DNA from: Dehalococcoidales bacterium | GTDB taxonomy: Bacteria; Chloroflexota; Dehalococcoidia; Dehalococcoidales; UBA3254 | DNA length: 64,000 nucleotides | NCBI GenBank assembly: GCA_016926695.1 | Contig: JAFGOB010000088.1 | Span: forward strand, 1 to 64,000 | Direction: 5' to 3' | Part shown: positions 42,499-52,994 of the stretch, in pieces | Numbering within the stretch: the first letter of the stretch is position 1 | Layout of the letters: every line of letters begins with the position of its first letter | Made by a program: the position numbers and the translations under genes | Notes under the pieces: model-generated | Told to the model about the DNA's origin: nothing | What the model saw: the letters and a program-made list of their open reading frames with translations, nothing else | Database searches by the model: none

Positions 42499-42906
42499 AT
42501 GGACATTGAAAAGAACAGAAACCTGGTAAAAGGTTATTACTCCGAATTTAATAAAGGCAGCGATGTACACTTCGAAGATTATTTCTCACCCTCTTTCATC
42601 GACCACAACGGATTTCCGGACCAGCCGGCAGGTCCAGCCGGGGTAAAAGACGGTTATGAAATATGGACCAGTTCCTTCCCTGATACAAGGGCGGAGCTGG
42701 CTGATATCATCACTGAAGGCGACCGGGTGGTGGTCCGGACGATAGCCACGGGAACGCACCTGGGCGATTTTCAGGGCATAGCCCCTACCGGCAAGAAGGT
42801 GAGAATCGAAGGCATCAGTATATTCCGGGTATCCGACGGAATGATACAGGAAAGATGGGGGCTTACCGAGGGCGGGAATTTACCCGGGATACTGCGTACG
42901 GACTGA
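42499..42906 (+). CDS. SnoaL-like ester cyclase family protein
   Basis: A 135-residue single-domain protein of the NTF2-like fold. NLVKGYYSEFNKGSDVHFEDYFSPSFIDHNG and FPDTRAELADIITEGDRVVVRTIATGTHLGDFQGIAPTGKKV are typical of the SnoaL-like polyketide cyclase/ester cyclase family, and it ends with a short loop after ERWGLTEGG. Most bacterial members have no assigned reaction. GAGG lies 11 bases before the start, a long spacing. It converges with the steroid-reductase-like gene. Confidence 0.85.
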   Translation: MDIEKNRNLVKGYYSEFNKGSDVHFEDYFSPSFIDHNGFPDQPAGPAGVKDGYEIWTSSFPDTRAELADIITEGDRVVVRTIATGTHLGDFQGIAPTGKKVRIEGISIFRVSDGMIQERWGLTEGGNLPGILRTD

Positions 42907-42945
42907 CAATCCCCCGGAATACGGTCAAACGGCGAGCGAGATCCT

Positions 42946-43707
42946 TCACCATAAACCCGGGATAAGTGCCTTTCTTTCGGGAGGGTACTGTGGGAAAGTA
43001 CGGCGGTACCAGAGGTGATGAGAGCGGGCGCGGGGTATCAGGTTGGCGGCTGTCCATAAGGCGAAAGACAAGCCGGCCAGCGACCAGGTAGCCAGGGCCC
43101 AGCCGGACCAGATCATAATCTCACCCAGGTAGTTGGGACAGGATATCCAGCGATGGAGTCCTCCGAAAGGGATCTTATAGCCCGATTCACCCGGAAGACG
43201 CAGGCATCTCAGCACGCTATCCGAATGACGGTTGATAACAAATCCGGCCGCGAACAGCATTGCTCCGCAGATAAAGCGGGCATCTCCCAGCCATGAATCG
43301 GCATATCCGCCGGAAAAATTGTATAAATAACGGCCGTTGAGATAGCTGTTGACCGCGTTGAACAGCAGGCCGGAAGCGATTACGGCCAGCGGCATCGGCC
43401 TGTCTCCGCCCCGCAGGTGTAGCGGATAGATAAAAGCACGGTGGACATAGTGGGCTTCCCAGAATATAAGGAAGATAATTTCCGGGATACTGGTGCGGTG
43501 AGGGCCCAGCAGGTAGCACAGGGCAAATACCAGCGGAGAAGCATATTCCATAACAATCCAACCTGAACGGCTGGAGATAGTCACACCCCACTTCCGTGTG
43601 GTATGGCGTCCATAGGGCGCGGTGAAAAACAGGAGCGAGATAAAAACCGCCGCGGCGACGCCGAACCAGGCCAACAACAGGTACCTGAAGATGGCTGACT
43701 CGTTCAT
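42946..43707 (-). CDS. Steroid 5-alpha-reductase-like membrane protein
   Basis: A 253-residue membrane protein with about six helices. The C-terminal half reads YKIPFGGLHRWISCPNYLGE and WSGWALATWSLAGLSFALWT, then NLIPRARSHHLWYRRTF and ERKALIPGLW, which closely follows eukaryotic 3-oxo-5-alpha-steroid 4-dehydrogenases, including the NADPH-binding region. Bacterial members are less common and mostly uncharacterised. Its start overlaps the end of the epimerase-like gene by 4 bases, so both are co-translated. Confidence 0.88.
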   Translation of the reverse strand: MNESAIFRYLLLAWFGVAAAVFISLLFFTAPYGRHTTRKWGVTISSRSGWIVMEYASPLVFALCYLLGPHRTSIPEIIFLIFWEAHYVHRAFIYPLHLRGGDRPMPLAVIASGLLFNAVNSYLNGRYLYNFSGGYADSWLGDARFICGAMLFAAGFVINRHSDSVLRCLRLPGESGYKIPFGGLHRWISCPNYLGEIMIWSGWALATWSLAGLSFALWTAANLIPRARSHHLWYRRTFPQYPPERKALIPGLW

Positions 43708-44723
43708 TCTTCCTGACCATCCGAAGGTATTTTAATGGAAACGTCCAGGAGCCCCCTTTCCCGGAACCAGCGAAAAGTATCAGCCAGGGTCCTTTTCAGG
43801 GGACGGGGACGGTATCCCAGGTCATGCCTGGCCCTGGCGCAACTGATATACCTGTTGCAGTGAGTCAAAGCACGCATTGACACACCGGTAAAGAGCTGGC
43901 GGCCGCCGGTCAAGCGGGTATAAGCGGTCACCAGCGGAGTTCCTCCGCGGGCCAGCCATGCCGGGCAAACAAAACGCGGGATGGAAATTCCCAGTATGCC
44001 CGATGTCAGTTCCGCCAGTTCCCTGACCTCGGCCCAGTGGCCGGAGATAAGATATCTGGCTCCCGGAGCCGCCGCGGTCTCCGTCCGCAGGGCTGCTTCC
44101 ACTACATCCCTGACATCCACCCAGTCAAAACCGCCTTCCACCAGGGCAGGCATCTTACCTCTTGCCAAACTGAGCAGGAATTCTCCCAGGAGGGAAAGAC
44201 GGTAGTCATAAGGGCCGATAACGGCGGTAGGATTGAGAATCACGGCATCCAGTCCCCGCTCTATTCCGCGCTGCACTTCTCTTTCAGCCGCGGCCTTGGA
44301 GCGATCATAAGGCGGGCAGGAACTGGATTCTACCAGCGGACGGGTCTCGTCCAGAAGAATATCCAGAGGCTCCTGTACGATGGCATGAATGGAGCTGAAA
44401 TGCACCAGCCGTCTTACCCCGCATTTCAGGCAGGCCTCCACCACATTACGCGTACCCAGCACGTTGACGGCCTCGACCTCAGGCCAGTCATGCATGGAGA
44501 GGGAGATCCTGGCCGCCAGGTGGTACACCACCTCAGCCCCATTGAATGTCTCCAGGAGTGACTGCATGTCATCAATGTTTCCGCGGACGGTCTTTATAGC
44601 CGGGTGTTCCAGACCCTCCCGGCTGTCGTGCACCAGGACATGCAGCCTTTTATCCTCACGCAGAAGGGCTCTTACAAGATTGGCGCCAATGTGGCCCGAG
44701 GCCCCGGTAACGGCAACTATCAT
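43704..44723 (-). CDS. NAD-dependent epimerase / 3-beta-HSD-like dehydrogenase
   Basis: A 339-residue extended short-chain dehydrogenase. Cofactor motif VTGASGHIGANLVRALL at the start, VVYHLAARIS, and active-site serine and YDRSK (Tyr-x-x-x-Lys) around residue 145. NPTAVIGPYDYR and the substrate-domain pattern fit the dihydroflavonol reductase/3-beta-hydroxysteroid dehydrogenase group. The 4-base overlap with a steroid 5-alpha-reductase-like gene supports a joint role in redox steps on a sterol, hopanoid or other isoprenoid ring compound. Substrate unknown. Confidence 0.88.
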   Translation of the reverse strand: MIVAVTGASGHIGANLVRALLREDKRLHVLVHDSREGLEHPAIKTVRGNIDDMQSLLETFNGAEVVYHLAARISLSMHDWPEVEAVNVLGTRNVVEACLKCGVRRLVHFSSIHAIVQEPLDILLDETRPLVESSSCPPYDRSKAAAEREVQRGIERGLDAVILNPTAVIGPYDYRLSLLGEFLLSLARGKMPALVEGGFDWVDVRDVVEAALRTETAAAPGARYLISGHWAEVRELAELTSGILGISIPRFVCPAWLARGGTPLVTAYTRLTGGRQLFTGVSMRALTHCNRYISCARARHDLGYRPRPLKRTLADTFRWFRERGLLDVSIKIPSDGQEE

Positions 44724-44912
44724 AGTGTGTAATTATAGCAAGCGGGCCGTCCAATTGCTATTTCGGGTCTTAATTAGATCTTAACAATAGCCTTATAAGA
44801 TAAAAATATACTGAAGAATAACAGGGGAGGCGGGAAAAGGCCGGGGTTACAAACAGATTGCTAATACGTTTTCAGATAAATATTGTGAAATTTATACGGA
44901 AGGAGCAGGAAT

Positions 44913-46118
44913 ATGAATTCATTAAAAGGTAAAATACTGGCAGTTCTGGCTGTATTGATAGTTGCAGCCGCAGCATACGGTGTGGGTTCCGGAGCACTCT
45001 TCAGCACAAAAACAGCCTCAGCGGCCCCTACGCTATACAGCGAAGAGGTGGTTTCGCAACTCTACGAGGATATCAGCCCGGCTGTAGTGGCACTGGAGGT
45101 TACACAGGAATCCGGGAACAGCTTTTTCGGCCGTTTTGTCCAGGAAGGACAGGGCTCCGGTTTCCTGATTGACGAAGATAACGGTTATATCCTGACCAAC
45201 AACCATGTAATCGAAGGCGCATCCGATATCACGGTAAAACTGAGCACCGGAGAGCTACTTGAAGCCGAGGTCGTCGGCAGCGATGCCAATCTCGACCTGG
45301 CACTGATCGAGGTCGACCCCGATGAAGTAGCAGACATCAACCCGCTCGTACTGGGAGACTCATCCGAAGTGAAGCCTGGACAGATGGCCATCGCCATAGG
45401 CAACCCCTACGGCTACCATAACAGCATCACCGTGGGCATTATCAGCGGAATCAACCGCACGATCAGCGGCAGCACCTATACCGGAATGCTTCAGACCGAT
45501 GCCGCCATCAATCCAGGCAACTCGGGAGGTCCCCTGCTGGACTCCAACGGCAACGTGATAGGCATTAATACCGCCGTAGAATCAACACTGACCGGGGCCC
45601 AGGGTATCGGCTTCGCCATAGCATCCAATACTGTGGAAAACGCACTGGACTATTTAAAAGAGGGCAGGCAGGTCGAACGGCCCTGGATCGGCATTCTGGG
45701 ACGGGCGCTGACCCCTCAACTGGCTGAATCTATGGACCTTGATGTGGACAGTGGAATTTACATAGTATCCGTGGTAGAGGACAGCCCGGCTGATGAAGCC
45801 GGACTGGTTGGAGCGGAAGCGGACCGCAGCGGCTCAACCGATAACACCGGAGACGTAATAACAGAAGTAGACGGCAAACCGATAGCCAGCGTGCAGGAGC
45901 TATCCGTCTATATCTACACCCTGGAGGTGGGAGACGACATCACCCTGACCATCGTTCGGGATGGAGACGAGCAGGAGGTAGAGTTGACACTGGAAGCAAG
46001 ACCGGCTGATACCAGCATGAGCACTATACCCCGGCAAATGCCCCAGATACCGGATTTCCCCGGTTTCGGCGGGCGCGGCAGCCAGGGCAGCCAGGGCAGC
46101 CAGGGCAGAACGGACTGA
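44913..46118 (+). CDS. HtrA/DegP-like serine protease
   Basis: A 401-residue exported protease. One N-terminal membrane/signal helix (residues 8-30), then a trypsin-like domain with His98 (TNNHVI), Asp128 (ANLDLALIEV) and Ser204 (GNSGGP). One PDZ domain covers about 265-375. It ends with GSQG repeats. GGAGCAGG precedes ATG. Role: degradation or refolding of damaged envelope proteins. Monocistronic, followed by a terminator. Confidence 0.95.
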   Translation: MNSLKGKILAVLAVLIVAAAAYGVGSGALFSTKTASAAPTLYSEEVVSQLYEDISPAVVALEVTQESGNSFFGRFVQEGQGSGFLIDEDNGYILTNNHVIEGASDITVKLSTGELLEAEVVGSDANLDLALIEVDPDEVADINPLVLGDSSEVKPGQMAIAIGNPYGYHNSITVGIISGINRTISGSTYTGMLQTDAAINPGNSGGPLLDSNGNVIGINTAVESTLTGAQGIGFAIASNTVENALDYLKEGRQVERPWIGILGRALTPQLAESMDLDVDSGIYIVSVVEDSPADEAGLVGAEADRSGSTDNTGDVITEVDGKPIASVQELSVYIYTLEVGDDITLTIVRDGDEQEVELTLEARPADTSMSTIPRQMPQIPDFPGFGGRGSQGSQGSQGRTD

Positions 46119-46158
46119 TACGATTCCCGTAAATTAATTACACCCTATCTATCGCTAC

Positions 46159-46185
46159 GGGCCGGAGGAAGCAATCCTCCGGCCC
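46159..46185 (+). terminator. Terminator-like hairpin after the HtrA gene
   Basis: GGGCCGGAGGA (46159-46169) and TCCTCCGGCCC (46175-46185) pair perfectly around AGCAA, followed by an AT-rich stretch. Confidence 0.6.
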
Positions 46186-46290
46186 CAGTATTTAATTATA
46201 TAGTTGCCTTAATATCAGTTTTATCCCTTACCTTCTTATTCCTGAACCCCTTGATCCTCTCCCACAAGGGGGCGGGGAAAGTGGGAAAGG

Positions 46291-46334
46291 AAAATCCTTC
46301 TCCCGTCTCCCTTTACAAAAGGGAGAAGCTGGTT
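46291..46334 (+). repeat. Dispersed repeat family B, copy 1
   Basis: AAAATCCTTCTCCCGTCT, then CCCTTT-ACAA-AAGGG, then AGAAGCTGGTT. It matches 56492-56535 almost base for base; the inner part is a hairpin. Confidence 0.6.
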
Positions 46335-46382
46335 GGGATTGCAACTGAAAAGTGCTTCCCCCGTAACGAATGAGGCCGGCGG

Positions 46383-47759
46383 ATGATTGTCCTTTCCGCT
46401 GACAAACGGGTAAAATTAAACAGGTATGACCATGAACCGGCGAAATATCGTGAGGAAAAAGCAGGTATGAAATCCGCAGATAACGGCCAAAATACCGGAA
46501 ATAACGCCGTCAGGGTCGCGCTGGAAACACTGGGGTGCAAGCTGAACCAGGCCGAGACCGAGCAGATCTCAAGGGATCTGGTGCGGGCAGGATGCCGTAT
46601 TGTTCAATCCGGCGAGAAAGCTGATATCTATCTGCTGAATACATGCACCGTCACCCATATTGCCGACCGCAAGTCCCGCCATCTGCTGCGTATGGCCAGA
46701 CGGCGGAATCCCTCGGTTTTTATAATCGCGGCGGGCTGCTACGCGCAAAGAGACCCCGCCGGGCTTTCCAACCTGGAAGGCGTCGACCTGGTAATCGGTA
46801 ATGAAGAAAAGGCCAAAATACCGCAGATCCTGGACAAGCAGGGTTACCTGATAGCGGGCAAACCGAATCCGGGACCGGACATCTCCGGGCGTACACGTTC
46901 ATTTATCAAGATACAGGACGGCTGCAATAGTTATTGCACATACTGCATTGTCCCCTTCGTAAGGGGGCATGAAAAAAGCCTGGCACCGGAACGGGTAATC
47001 GCTGAAATCAGGGAAAGGAGTGAAGAAGGCTGCCGGGAGGCAGTGCTGACAGGCACGGAAATCGGCCGTTACAGCAGCGAAGGATTGGATTTGAAGGGAC
47101 TCATTGAACGGATACTGGCCGAAACCGGGATAGAGCGCTTGAGGTTATCGTCCCTGCAACCCCGGGAGATCAGTCCCGGTCTTCTGAGCCTGTGGGGAGA
47201 TCCGCGTCTCTGCCCCCATTTTCATATATCCCTTCAGAGCGGCAACGAGAGGGTGCTGCAAAGAATGTCACGCCGCTATACCCCCGCTGAATATGCCGAG
47301 GTTGTTGACCGTATCCGCTGCGAAATCCCGTCCGTTTCAATTACCACCGACATTATTGCCGGATTTCCCGGTGAAACGGAGGACGAATTCAGGGAAAGCT
47401 GCGATTTTTGCGCGGGCAGGCATTTCGCCCGCATACATGTCTTTCCTTTCTCCCCACGCGAAGGTACAAAGGCTTTCTCAATGCCGGAGCAAATACCACA
47501 CAACATCAAGAAACGCAGGTGTGAAGCCCTGCTGGAACTGGCAAAGTCCAGCCTGATAGAGTACAGCCTGCGTTTTCTGGGTGAGACCCGTGCTGTCCTG
47601 TTTGAACAAAGGGAGTCAGGAATGTGGACCGGTCTCACGGACAACTATATCAAGGTCTATAGCAGAAGCGAAACAGACCTTAGCAACCGTATAGTCGACG
47701 TCAAACTGCAGGAAACGCGTATGGATGGAATGACCGGAATTCCCTGCGAGACACCTTAG
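46383..47759 (+). CDS. mtaB: tRNA (t6A37)-C2 methylthiotransferase
   Basis: A 458-residue radical-SAM enzyme that adds a methylthio group to t6A at position 37 of tRNA. Conserved core from residue 44: VRVALETLGCKLNQAETEQ (first cluster cysteine), LNTCTVTHIADRKSR and GCYAQR. The radical-SAM motif is CNSYCTYCIVPFVRG. A C-terminal TRAM domain runs about 375-450. GAGG lies 7 bases before ATG 46383, but ATG 46467 would also give a full enzyme. Lone gene, converging with rho. Confidence 0.93.
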   Translation: MIVLSADKRVKLNRYDHEPAKYREEKAGMKSADNGQNTGNNAVRVALETLGCKLNQAETEQISRDLVRAGCRIVQSGEKADIYLLNTCTVTHIADRKSRHLLRMARRRNPSVFIIAAGCYAQRDPAGLSNLEGVDLVIGNEEKAKIPQILDKQGYLIAGKPNPGPDISGRTRSFIKIQDGCNSYCTYCIVPFVRGHEKSLAPERVIAEIRERSEEGCREAVLTGTEIGRYSSEGLDLKGLIERILAETGIERLRLSSLQPREISPGLLSLWGDPRLCPHFHISLQSGNERVLQRMSRRYTPAEYAEVVDRIRCEIPSVSITTDIIAGFPGETEDEFRESCDFCAGRHFARIHVFPFSPREGTKAFSMPEQIPHNIKKRRCEALLELAKSSLIEYSLRFLGETRAVLFEQRESGMWTGLTDNYIKVYSRSETDLSNRIVDVKLQETRMDGMTGIPCETP

Positions 47760-47881
47760 TCTCTGAATAAAACGACCACCAAAATATAGCGGGGAGGCTT
47801 GAGCAGTCATGCGTGTTCATTACCTTCACAGGGCAGCAATATGCTGCCTGCTTTGCCTCGCGAGGGGAGGCTTCGCGAAGG

Positions 47882-49201
47882 CTACATTTCCTTGGTCAGC
47901 GTAGCCAGGAACTCGGCATTGTTCTTGGTTCTCCTGAGGCGATCAATCATACGCTCCGAAGCTTCGGAGAACCTGTTTGAATCGGCAGATATCATGGAAA
48001 CCATGCGCCGCAGCAGCCAGACCTGTTTGACGGTATTTTCACCCAGCAGAAGCTCCTCACGGCGGGTACCGCTGCGCTGGATATCCACTGCCGGGAAGAT
48101 GCGTATTTCAGCCAGCCTGCGATCAAGCACAAGCTCCATGTTGCCGGTTCCCTTGAACTCTTCGTAAATCAACTCGTCCATGCGGCTGTTGGTGTCCACC
48201 AGGCAGGTAGCGATAATAGTCAGGCTTCCGCCCTCAGAGGTATTACGTGCGGCGCCGAAGAAACGCTTGGGAGGATAAAGTGCAGCCGGATCGATTCCAC
48301 CCGAAAGGGTACGGCCACTGGGGGGCATAGCCAGGTTATAAGCACGGGTCAAACGGGTGATGCCGTCCAGCAGGATCACTACATCCTTTCCGCTTTCAAC
48401 AATACGTTTAGCCCTGTCCATAGCCAGCTCGGCCACCCGCGTCTGGTTTTCGGCTGGTTCATCGAAGGTAGCGCTGATCACGTCGCCCTTTACAGCCCGC
48501 TTCATATCGGTTACCTCTTCAGGCCGCTCGCCGATCAGGCAGACCAGCACATGAATATCATTATAGTTGTTCGAAATGGCATTCGCGATGGCCTTCAGCA
48601 ACAGGGTCTTGCCGGCCTTGGGCGGCGAAACGATCAGTCCGCGCTGACCTCTGCCGATAGGCGCCACCAGGTTGACAAGCCGGGTTGAAAGGTCTGTTCC
48701 CCCCGTTGATTCCAGGTTAATCAGCTCATCCGGGAAGGTAGGAGTAAGAGAACCGAAATTGGGCCGCTGTTTGGCCAGTTCCGGGTCAAGATCATTGATT
48801 GCTTCAACTCTTAAGAGGCTCATGTACTTTTCCCCGTTCTTGGGGGGCCTGCCCTGTCCGATAACCATATCCCCCGTACGCAGGCCGAAGCGCCTGATCT
48901 GGGACTGGGATATGTAAACATCCGTCAGGCTGGGCAGCAGGCTGCTCTGCCTTAGAAAACCATACCCGTCAGTCATTGTCTCCAGAATACCGCTGCAAAA
49001 AATATTGCCCTGCTGCTCGGTATGCGCCTGAAGCAACCGCATGATCAGGTCCTGTTTCTTCAACCCGGTATAGCTGGTGATACTCATCTGCCGGGCCAGG
49101 TCTATCAACTCATCACGCGTCATGTTTTCCAGATCGGTGATGTTCATCTTTATTTCACTGACAGGGTTTGGCGTCTCTGTTGCCGGTTCATTCTGTACCA
49201 T
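47882..49201 (-). CDS. rho: Transcription termination factor Rho
   Basis: A 439-residue hexameric RNA helicase. N-terminal Rho_N segment ([19 protein letters not shown], about 22-65), then the cold-shock RNA-binding domain ([31 protein letters not shown]). Its ATPase has Walker [19 protein letters not shown], Walker [17 protein letters not shown] and the Q/R loops. Full length for the family. It ends transcription at unstructured RNA, which fits the absence of U-runs after several hairpins in this window. Convergent with mtaB. Confidence 0.96.
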   Translation of the reverse strand: MVQNEPATETPNPVSEIKMNITDLENMTRDELIDLARQMSITSYTGLKKQDLIMRLLQAHTEQQGNIFCSGILETMTDGYGFLRQSSLLPSLTDVYISQSQIRRFGLRTGDMVIGQGRPPKNGEKYMSLLRVEAINDLDPELAKQRPNFGSLTPTFPDELINLESTGGTDLSTRLVNLVAPIGRGQRGLIVSPPKAGKTLLLKAIANAISNNYNDIHVLVCLIGERPEEVTDMKRAVKGDVISATFDEPAENQTRVAELAMDRAKRIVESGKDVVILLDGITRLTRAYNLAMPPSGRTLSGGIDPAALYPPKRFFGAARNTSEGGSLTIIATCLVDTNSRMDELIYEEFKGTGNMELVLDRRLAEIRIFPAVDIQRSGTRREELLLGENTVKQVWLLRRMVSMISADSNRFSEASERMIDRLRRTKNNAEFLATLTKEM

Positions 49202-49408
49202 ACATCTACTCTCTTTTTCTATTTTTTAATTCTATCCATCCCCGTTCTGGAAATTTGTTCTTTTGGCGATACGCTTTATCCGGCTGCAAACGGGAAATCA
49301 GCACTCCTATAAGGATAAAAAACTCTCCTTGTTCAAACCTGTATATCCGAAATCAGCCTCACTACGACTTATACTTCACAATATAACATATAAGTTCCGT
49401 GTTAGCGT

Positions 49409-51058
49409 TCACCGGTCTGTTCCGTCACGAAGAGGTAATAGAGGCTGAGCCCCTTCACGCATGGTGTCTTTTGCGGTCCCGATAAAATTCAGAAATAACG
49501 GGTGAGGACGATTAGGCCGCGAGCCGAATTCAGGATGGAACTGACAACCCAGCATCCATGGATGATCAGCAAGCTCACAGATTTCAACCAGCTTATCATC
49601 CGGAGACAACCCGCTGTATACCAACCCTTTATTTTCCAGTATATCACGAAATTGATTATTAAACTCATAGCGGTGGCGATGGCGTTCATCCACCATGCTC
49701 CTGCTGCCGTAGGCCGCAGCAGCCCGCGTACCCGGGACCAGCTTGCAGGGGTAATTACCCAGACGCATGGTCCCGCCTTTATTCTGTAAATCCTTCTGGT
49801 CCGGGAGAAAGTCTATTACCGGGTACCTGGTATCCGCGACAAATTCTGTGGAGTTTGGTTCTCCGCTGTTCAGAACATGCCGGGTAAACTCGATCACCAT
49901 GACCTGCATACCCAGGCACAGTCCCAGAAAGGGGACTTTGTTTTCACGGGCATAGGTCACGGCTTTTATCATTCCTTCGATGCCGCGGATCCCGAAACCG
50001 CCCGGCATGACAATCCCCTGTGTTGAGCGAAGCATGGCTTCCGCCTCGCCTTTTTCCAGCGACTCGGAGGGTATCCAGAGAAGATTAACATCCCGGTTAA
50101 ACTGCAAAGCCGCATGATGAAGCGCCTCGCGTACCGAGAAATACGAATCATGCAGTTCCACGTATTTACCCACCAGAGCAATATTGACGGGCTCACGCGG
50201 GGTTTGCAGGCGGTTAACCAGGTCCTTCCACTGGGATAACTCGGGCGGCTGGGCCCGTAAATTAAGTTTAGCTACAATCGACTGTCCCATTCCTTCGTCT
50301 TCCAGGATCAGGGGAACAAAATAAATACTGGTAACAGTAGGCAGCGGAATGACAGCCTCTTTCTGTACATCGCAGAAAAGGGATATCTTGGCCCTGATGC
50401 TGTCAGCAATAGGGTAATCGCTGCGGCATACTATAATATCCGGTTGAACACCCATGCGGCGCAACTCATTTACACTGTGCTGTGTAGGTTTGGTTTTAAT
50501 CTCATGAGTACAATTCAGATAAGGCAGATAGGTTACATGGACGTAAAGTACATTGTCGCGTCCGACTTCATTCCTCATCTGCCGTATAGCTTCCAGGAAA
50601 GGCTGGCCTTCGATATCGCCCACTGTGCCACCGATCTCGATTATGACCACATCCGCCCCTGAGCTTTCAGATAATTGCTTGAACCTGTCTTTTATCTCAC
50701 CGACCAGATGGGGTACGATCTGGATAGTCCCTCCCAGGAAATCTCCGCGCCTTTCTTTAGAAATCACTGAAGTATAAATCTGCCCGGACGTAATATTGGA
50801 TTGCGCCGTCAGAGCTATATCAATGAAACGCTCGTAGTTCCCCAGGTCCAGATCGGTCTCAGCTCCATCCTGCGTCACGAAGACTTCACCATGCTGGTAA
50901 GGCGACATTGTCCCGGGATCTACATTGAGATAAGGATCGAGTTTCAGCACAGAGACAGTGATATTGCGACTTTTCAGCAGCGTCCCGATGGAGGCGACGG
51001 TAATACCTTTCCCAACAGAACTTACAACACCGCCCGTAACGAAGATATACTTTGACAT
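49409..51058 (-). CDS. pyrG: CTP synthase
   Basis: About 549 residues from ATG 51058. The synthetase domain begins [17 protein letters not shown] with its ATP loop. The glutaminase domain has GLCLGMQ (catalytic Cys) and the HPE triad part in [11 protein letters not shown]. It converts UTP to CTP with glutamine. The start has no strong ribosome site. The rho gene lies 207 bases downstream on the same strand. Confidence 0.97.
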   Translation of the reverse strand: MSKYIFVTGGVVSSVGKGITVASIGTLLKSRNITVSVLKLDPYLNVDPGTMSPYQHGEVFVTQDGAETDLDLGNYERFIDIALTAQSNITSGQIYTSVISKERRGDFLGGTIQIVPHLVGEIKDRFKQLSESSGADVVIIEIGGTVGDIEGQPFLEAIRQMRNEVGRDNVLYVHVTYLPYLNCTHEIKTKPTQHSVNELRRMGVQPDIIVCRSDYPIADSIRAKISLFCDVQKEAVIPLPTVTSIYFVPLILEDEGMGQSIVAKLNLRAQPPELSQWKDLVNRLQTPREPVNIALVGKYVELHDSYFSVREALHHAALQFNRDVNLLWIPSESLEKGEAEAMLRSTQGIVMPGGFGIRGIEGMIKAVTYARENKVPFLGLCLGMQVMVIEFTRHVLNSGEPNSTEFVADTRYPVIDFLPDQKDLQNKGGTMRLGNYPCKLVPGTRAAAAYGSRSMVDERHRHRYEFNNQFRDILENKGLVYSGLSPDDKLVEICELADHPWMLGCQFHPEFGSRPNRPHPLFLNFIGTAKDTMREGAQPLLPLRDGTDR

Positions 51059-51251
51059 CAAAAAGAACTAAATCCTAAATAATAAATAACGCTGTTCTTA
51101 ATTAATGCAGGGAATTTCCAATCACAACTTATCAGACTCGAAATAACGGGGTTGAAAATCAATCGAGATTATTATAGGTAGATAAAAGCCGTTTTGTCAA
51201 GCGCCTTTTCACCCATAAAGCGACATTTTGTATGTTTTTTGCAAATTTCTC

Positions 51252-51749
51252 TCACTTGAGTATCTTCTGGTATTCAACGACATCCAGGATACGGCCGAAT
51301 TTTTCACCTACCTCTTTATAACAAGCGCACTGTTCGTAACCCATCTTGCGGCAAAGGCTGATGCTGCCGGTATTTTGGCATGAGATGGACGCTATCAGCA
51401 CCGCGATGCCGTTTTCACGCGCCGTTTTCTCAAGGAAGGCGGTAATCTCCCGACCTGCGCCCTTACCGGTAAAAGCGGGTTTAAGATACGCGCCTATACA
51501 GGCTGTGCGGTCATAGGCCTTCTTTTTGTTAAACTGAGACAGGAAACAGAACCCGGCGAACTGGCCGTCGAGAAGGACCAGGAAAGTCCGGTATTTTTTA
51601 TGACCGATAAAAACCCTCTGGAGGAATTCATCCCTGGATATCCCGCCGATGTCGAAAGTAGCCGTGGTAGTGGCAATATAGAAATTATATACCCCAAGCA
51701 TCGCATCCAGGTCTTTTTCCTGTGCTTCCTGAAAAGCCAGTCCGTTCAT
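51252..51749 (-). CDS. GNAT acetyltransferase, phosphinothricin-type
   Basis: A 165-residue acetyltransferase. Ordering follows the phosphinothricin acetyltransferase group: an N-terminal YNFYIATTTATFDI segment, the acetyl-CoA loop (YLKPAFTGKGAGREI), and IASISCQNTGSISLCRKMGYEQ. Members acetylate amino groups of glutamate analogues, methionine derivatives or antibiotics. AAGG lies about 9 bases before ATG. Followed after a gap by pyrG on the same strand. Confidence 0.85.
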   Translation of the reverse strand: MNGLAFQEAQEKDLDAMLGVYNFYIATTTATFDIGGISRDEFLQRVFIGHKKYRTFLVLLDGQFAGFCFLSQFNKKKAYDRTACIGAYLKPAFTGKGAGREITAFLEKTARENGIAVLIASISCQNTGSISLCRKMGYEQCACYKEVGEKFGRILDVVEYQKILK

Positions 51750-51874
51750 CTGTTTCTACCTTAAATACTCCGTATAATATTTAGTACGGATAATCATGTT
51801 TTATTTTCTGCCGTTATCTCAGCCATCATTCCCTGCTATCAGGCTGTTTTTCCTGCATGTTGAGAAATAAGGAG

Positions 51875-52927
51875 CTACTTCTTCTTCAGGATAGTCATCC
51901 TGGGATAAAACCCGTAACGGCGGTAAAAGGCGAAGACAGACTCGTTGCCTTCCGCTACGCCCAGTATCTTCTCCTGCGCCCCCGCGGTCTCCAGCCAGTC
52001 CAGGGACTTTTTCATCAGCACATCGCCGATACCATACCCGCGGTAGTCTTTCTCTACATAGATCGACTCTATCTCTCCCTGTTTCTGCCCATCGAGGCTG
52101 GTCACGCAGTAACCCACAGGTCCTGCGTCATCCGGCGCCAGGGCCAGGACCACGTGCAATCCTCCTCCACGGGACTTTTCCAGCAGGTCCTGCTTTCTCT
52201 TCTCGAAAGTCAAAGCGGAAAAGCGCTCCCGGCTAAATACAGAAACAGCCCGGTGATGCTCCCTGAGCTTTTCCCACAAAGGACCGATGAGGTCAAGGAT
52301 TTCCCGGTCTCCTTCAGAATACCTGACTTCCCCGGCCTGTTCCGAACCTTCCTTCCATAAAAGTCCCATATAATATTCATGCCAGTCTTTCGCTAAAATC
52401 GAGTACAACAGGGAATCCCGCCATGCGCCTTTAAAGCGCTTGCACTCCCTTAAAAGGCCTTCTCTCCGCATTCCGGTCTTCTCCATCACCCGGTAAGAAC
52501 CCGTATTGTCCGGATCGCAGGTGGCATAGATGCGGTGCAGGCCGAGTTCTCCGAATCCGAAAGAGACAAGCTTTCGGGCCGACTCGGAGATGTATCCCCT
52601 GTTCCAGTATCTGCGGTTCAGAACATAGCCTATCTCACCTTCCCTGTTTTCCGCGCTACGGATATACAGGCCGCAGGCGCCGATCAGATAGTCTTCCGCC
52701 CTGTTGACCAGCACGAAATCATAGGCCGTCCTGGGCTTTTCTTTACGGGCGGCCCGGACCTTATGTATAAAGTCCAGCGTATCCTGTCTGGTATTGGGCC
52801 CCCAGGGCATATAGCGGACCACAACAGGGTCCGAGGCATATTCCTGGATAGCTTCCAGGTCTTCTTCCCTGAAACCTCTCAATACCAGTCTTTCCGTCTC
52901 CAGTATCAAATCTTCACTTTCCTGCAT
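51875..52927 (-). CDS. Tandem GNAT acetyltransferase (RimJ/RimL-type plus GNAT)
   Basis: A 350-residue protein with two acetyltransferase domains. The first (1-180) is RimJ/RimL-like: LVLRGFREEDLEAIQEYASDP, GEIGYVLNRRYWNRGYISESARKLVSFGF, MRREGLLREC. The second (about 205-350) is a general GNAT domain: ESIYVEKDYRGYGIGDVLM, VAEGNESVFAFYRRYGFYPR. RimJ/RimL proteins acetylate N-terminal residues of ribosomal proteins; many relatives have other substrates. GAGG lies 7 bases before ATG. It is upstream of the other acetyltransferase gene, possibly in one transcript. Confidence 0.88.
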   Translation of the reverse strand: MQESEDLILETERLVLRGFREEDLEAIQEYASDPVVVRYMPWGPNTRQDTLDFIHKVRAARKEKPRTAYDFVLVNRAEDYLIGACGLYIRSAENREGEIGYVLNRRYWNRGYISESARKLVSFGFGELGLHRIYATCDPDNTGSYRVMEKTGMRREGLLRECKRFKGAWRDSLLYSILAKDWHEYYMGLLWKEGSEQAGEVRYSEGDREILDLIGPLWEKLREHHRAVSVFSRERFSALTFEKRKQDLLEKSRGGGLHVVLALAPDDAGPVGYCVTSLDGQKQGEIESIYVEKDYRGYGIGDVLMKKSLDWLETAGAQEKILGVAEGNESVFAFYRRYGFYPRMTILKKK

Positions 52928-52994
52928 CAGGATACCTCTTTTTTGTTACAATCAGGTTAATTTAATTAATACAGTCGTACCAGGTAACGATATA

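Noticed and set aside
42267..42509. 80-codon plus-strand frame
   Set aside because: No domain-like content, unusual composition, and it overlaps the ester-cyclase gene start.
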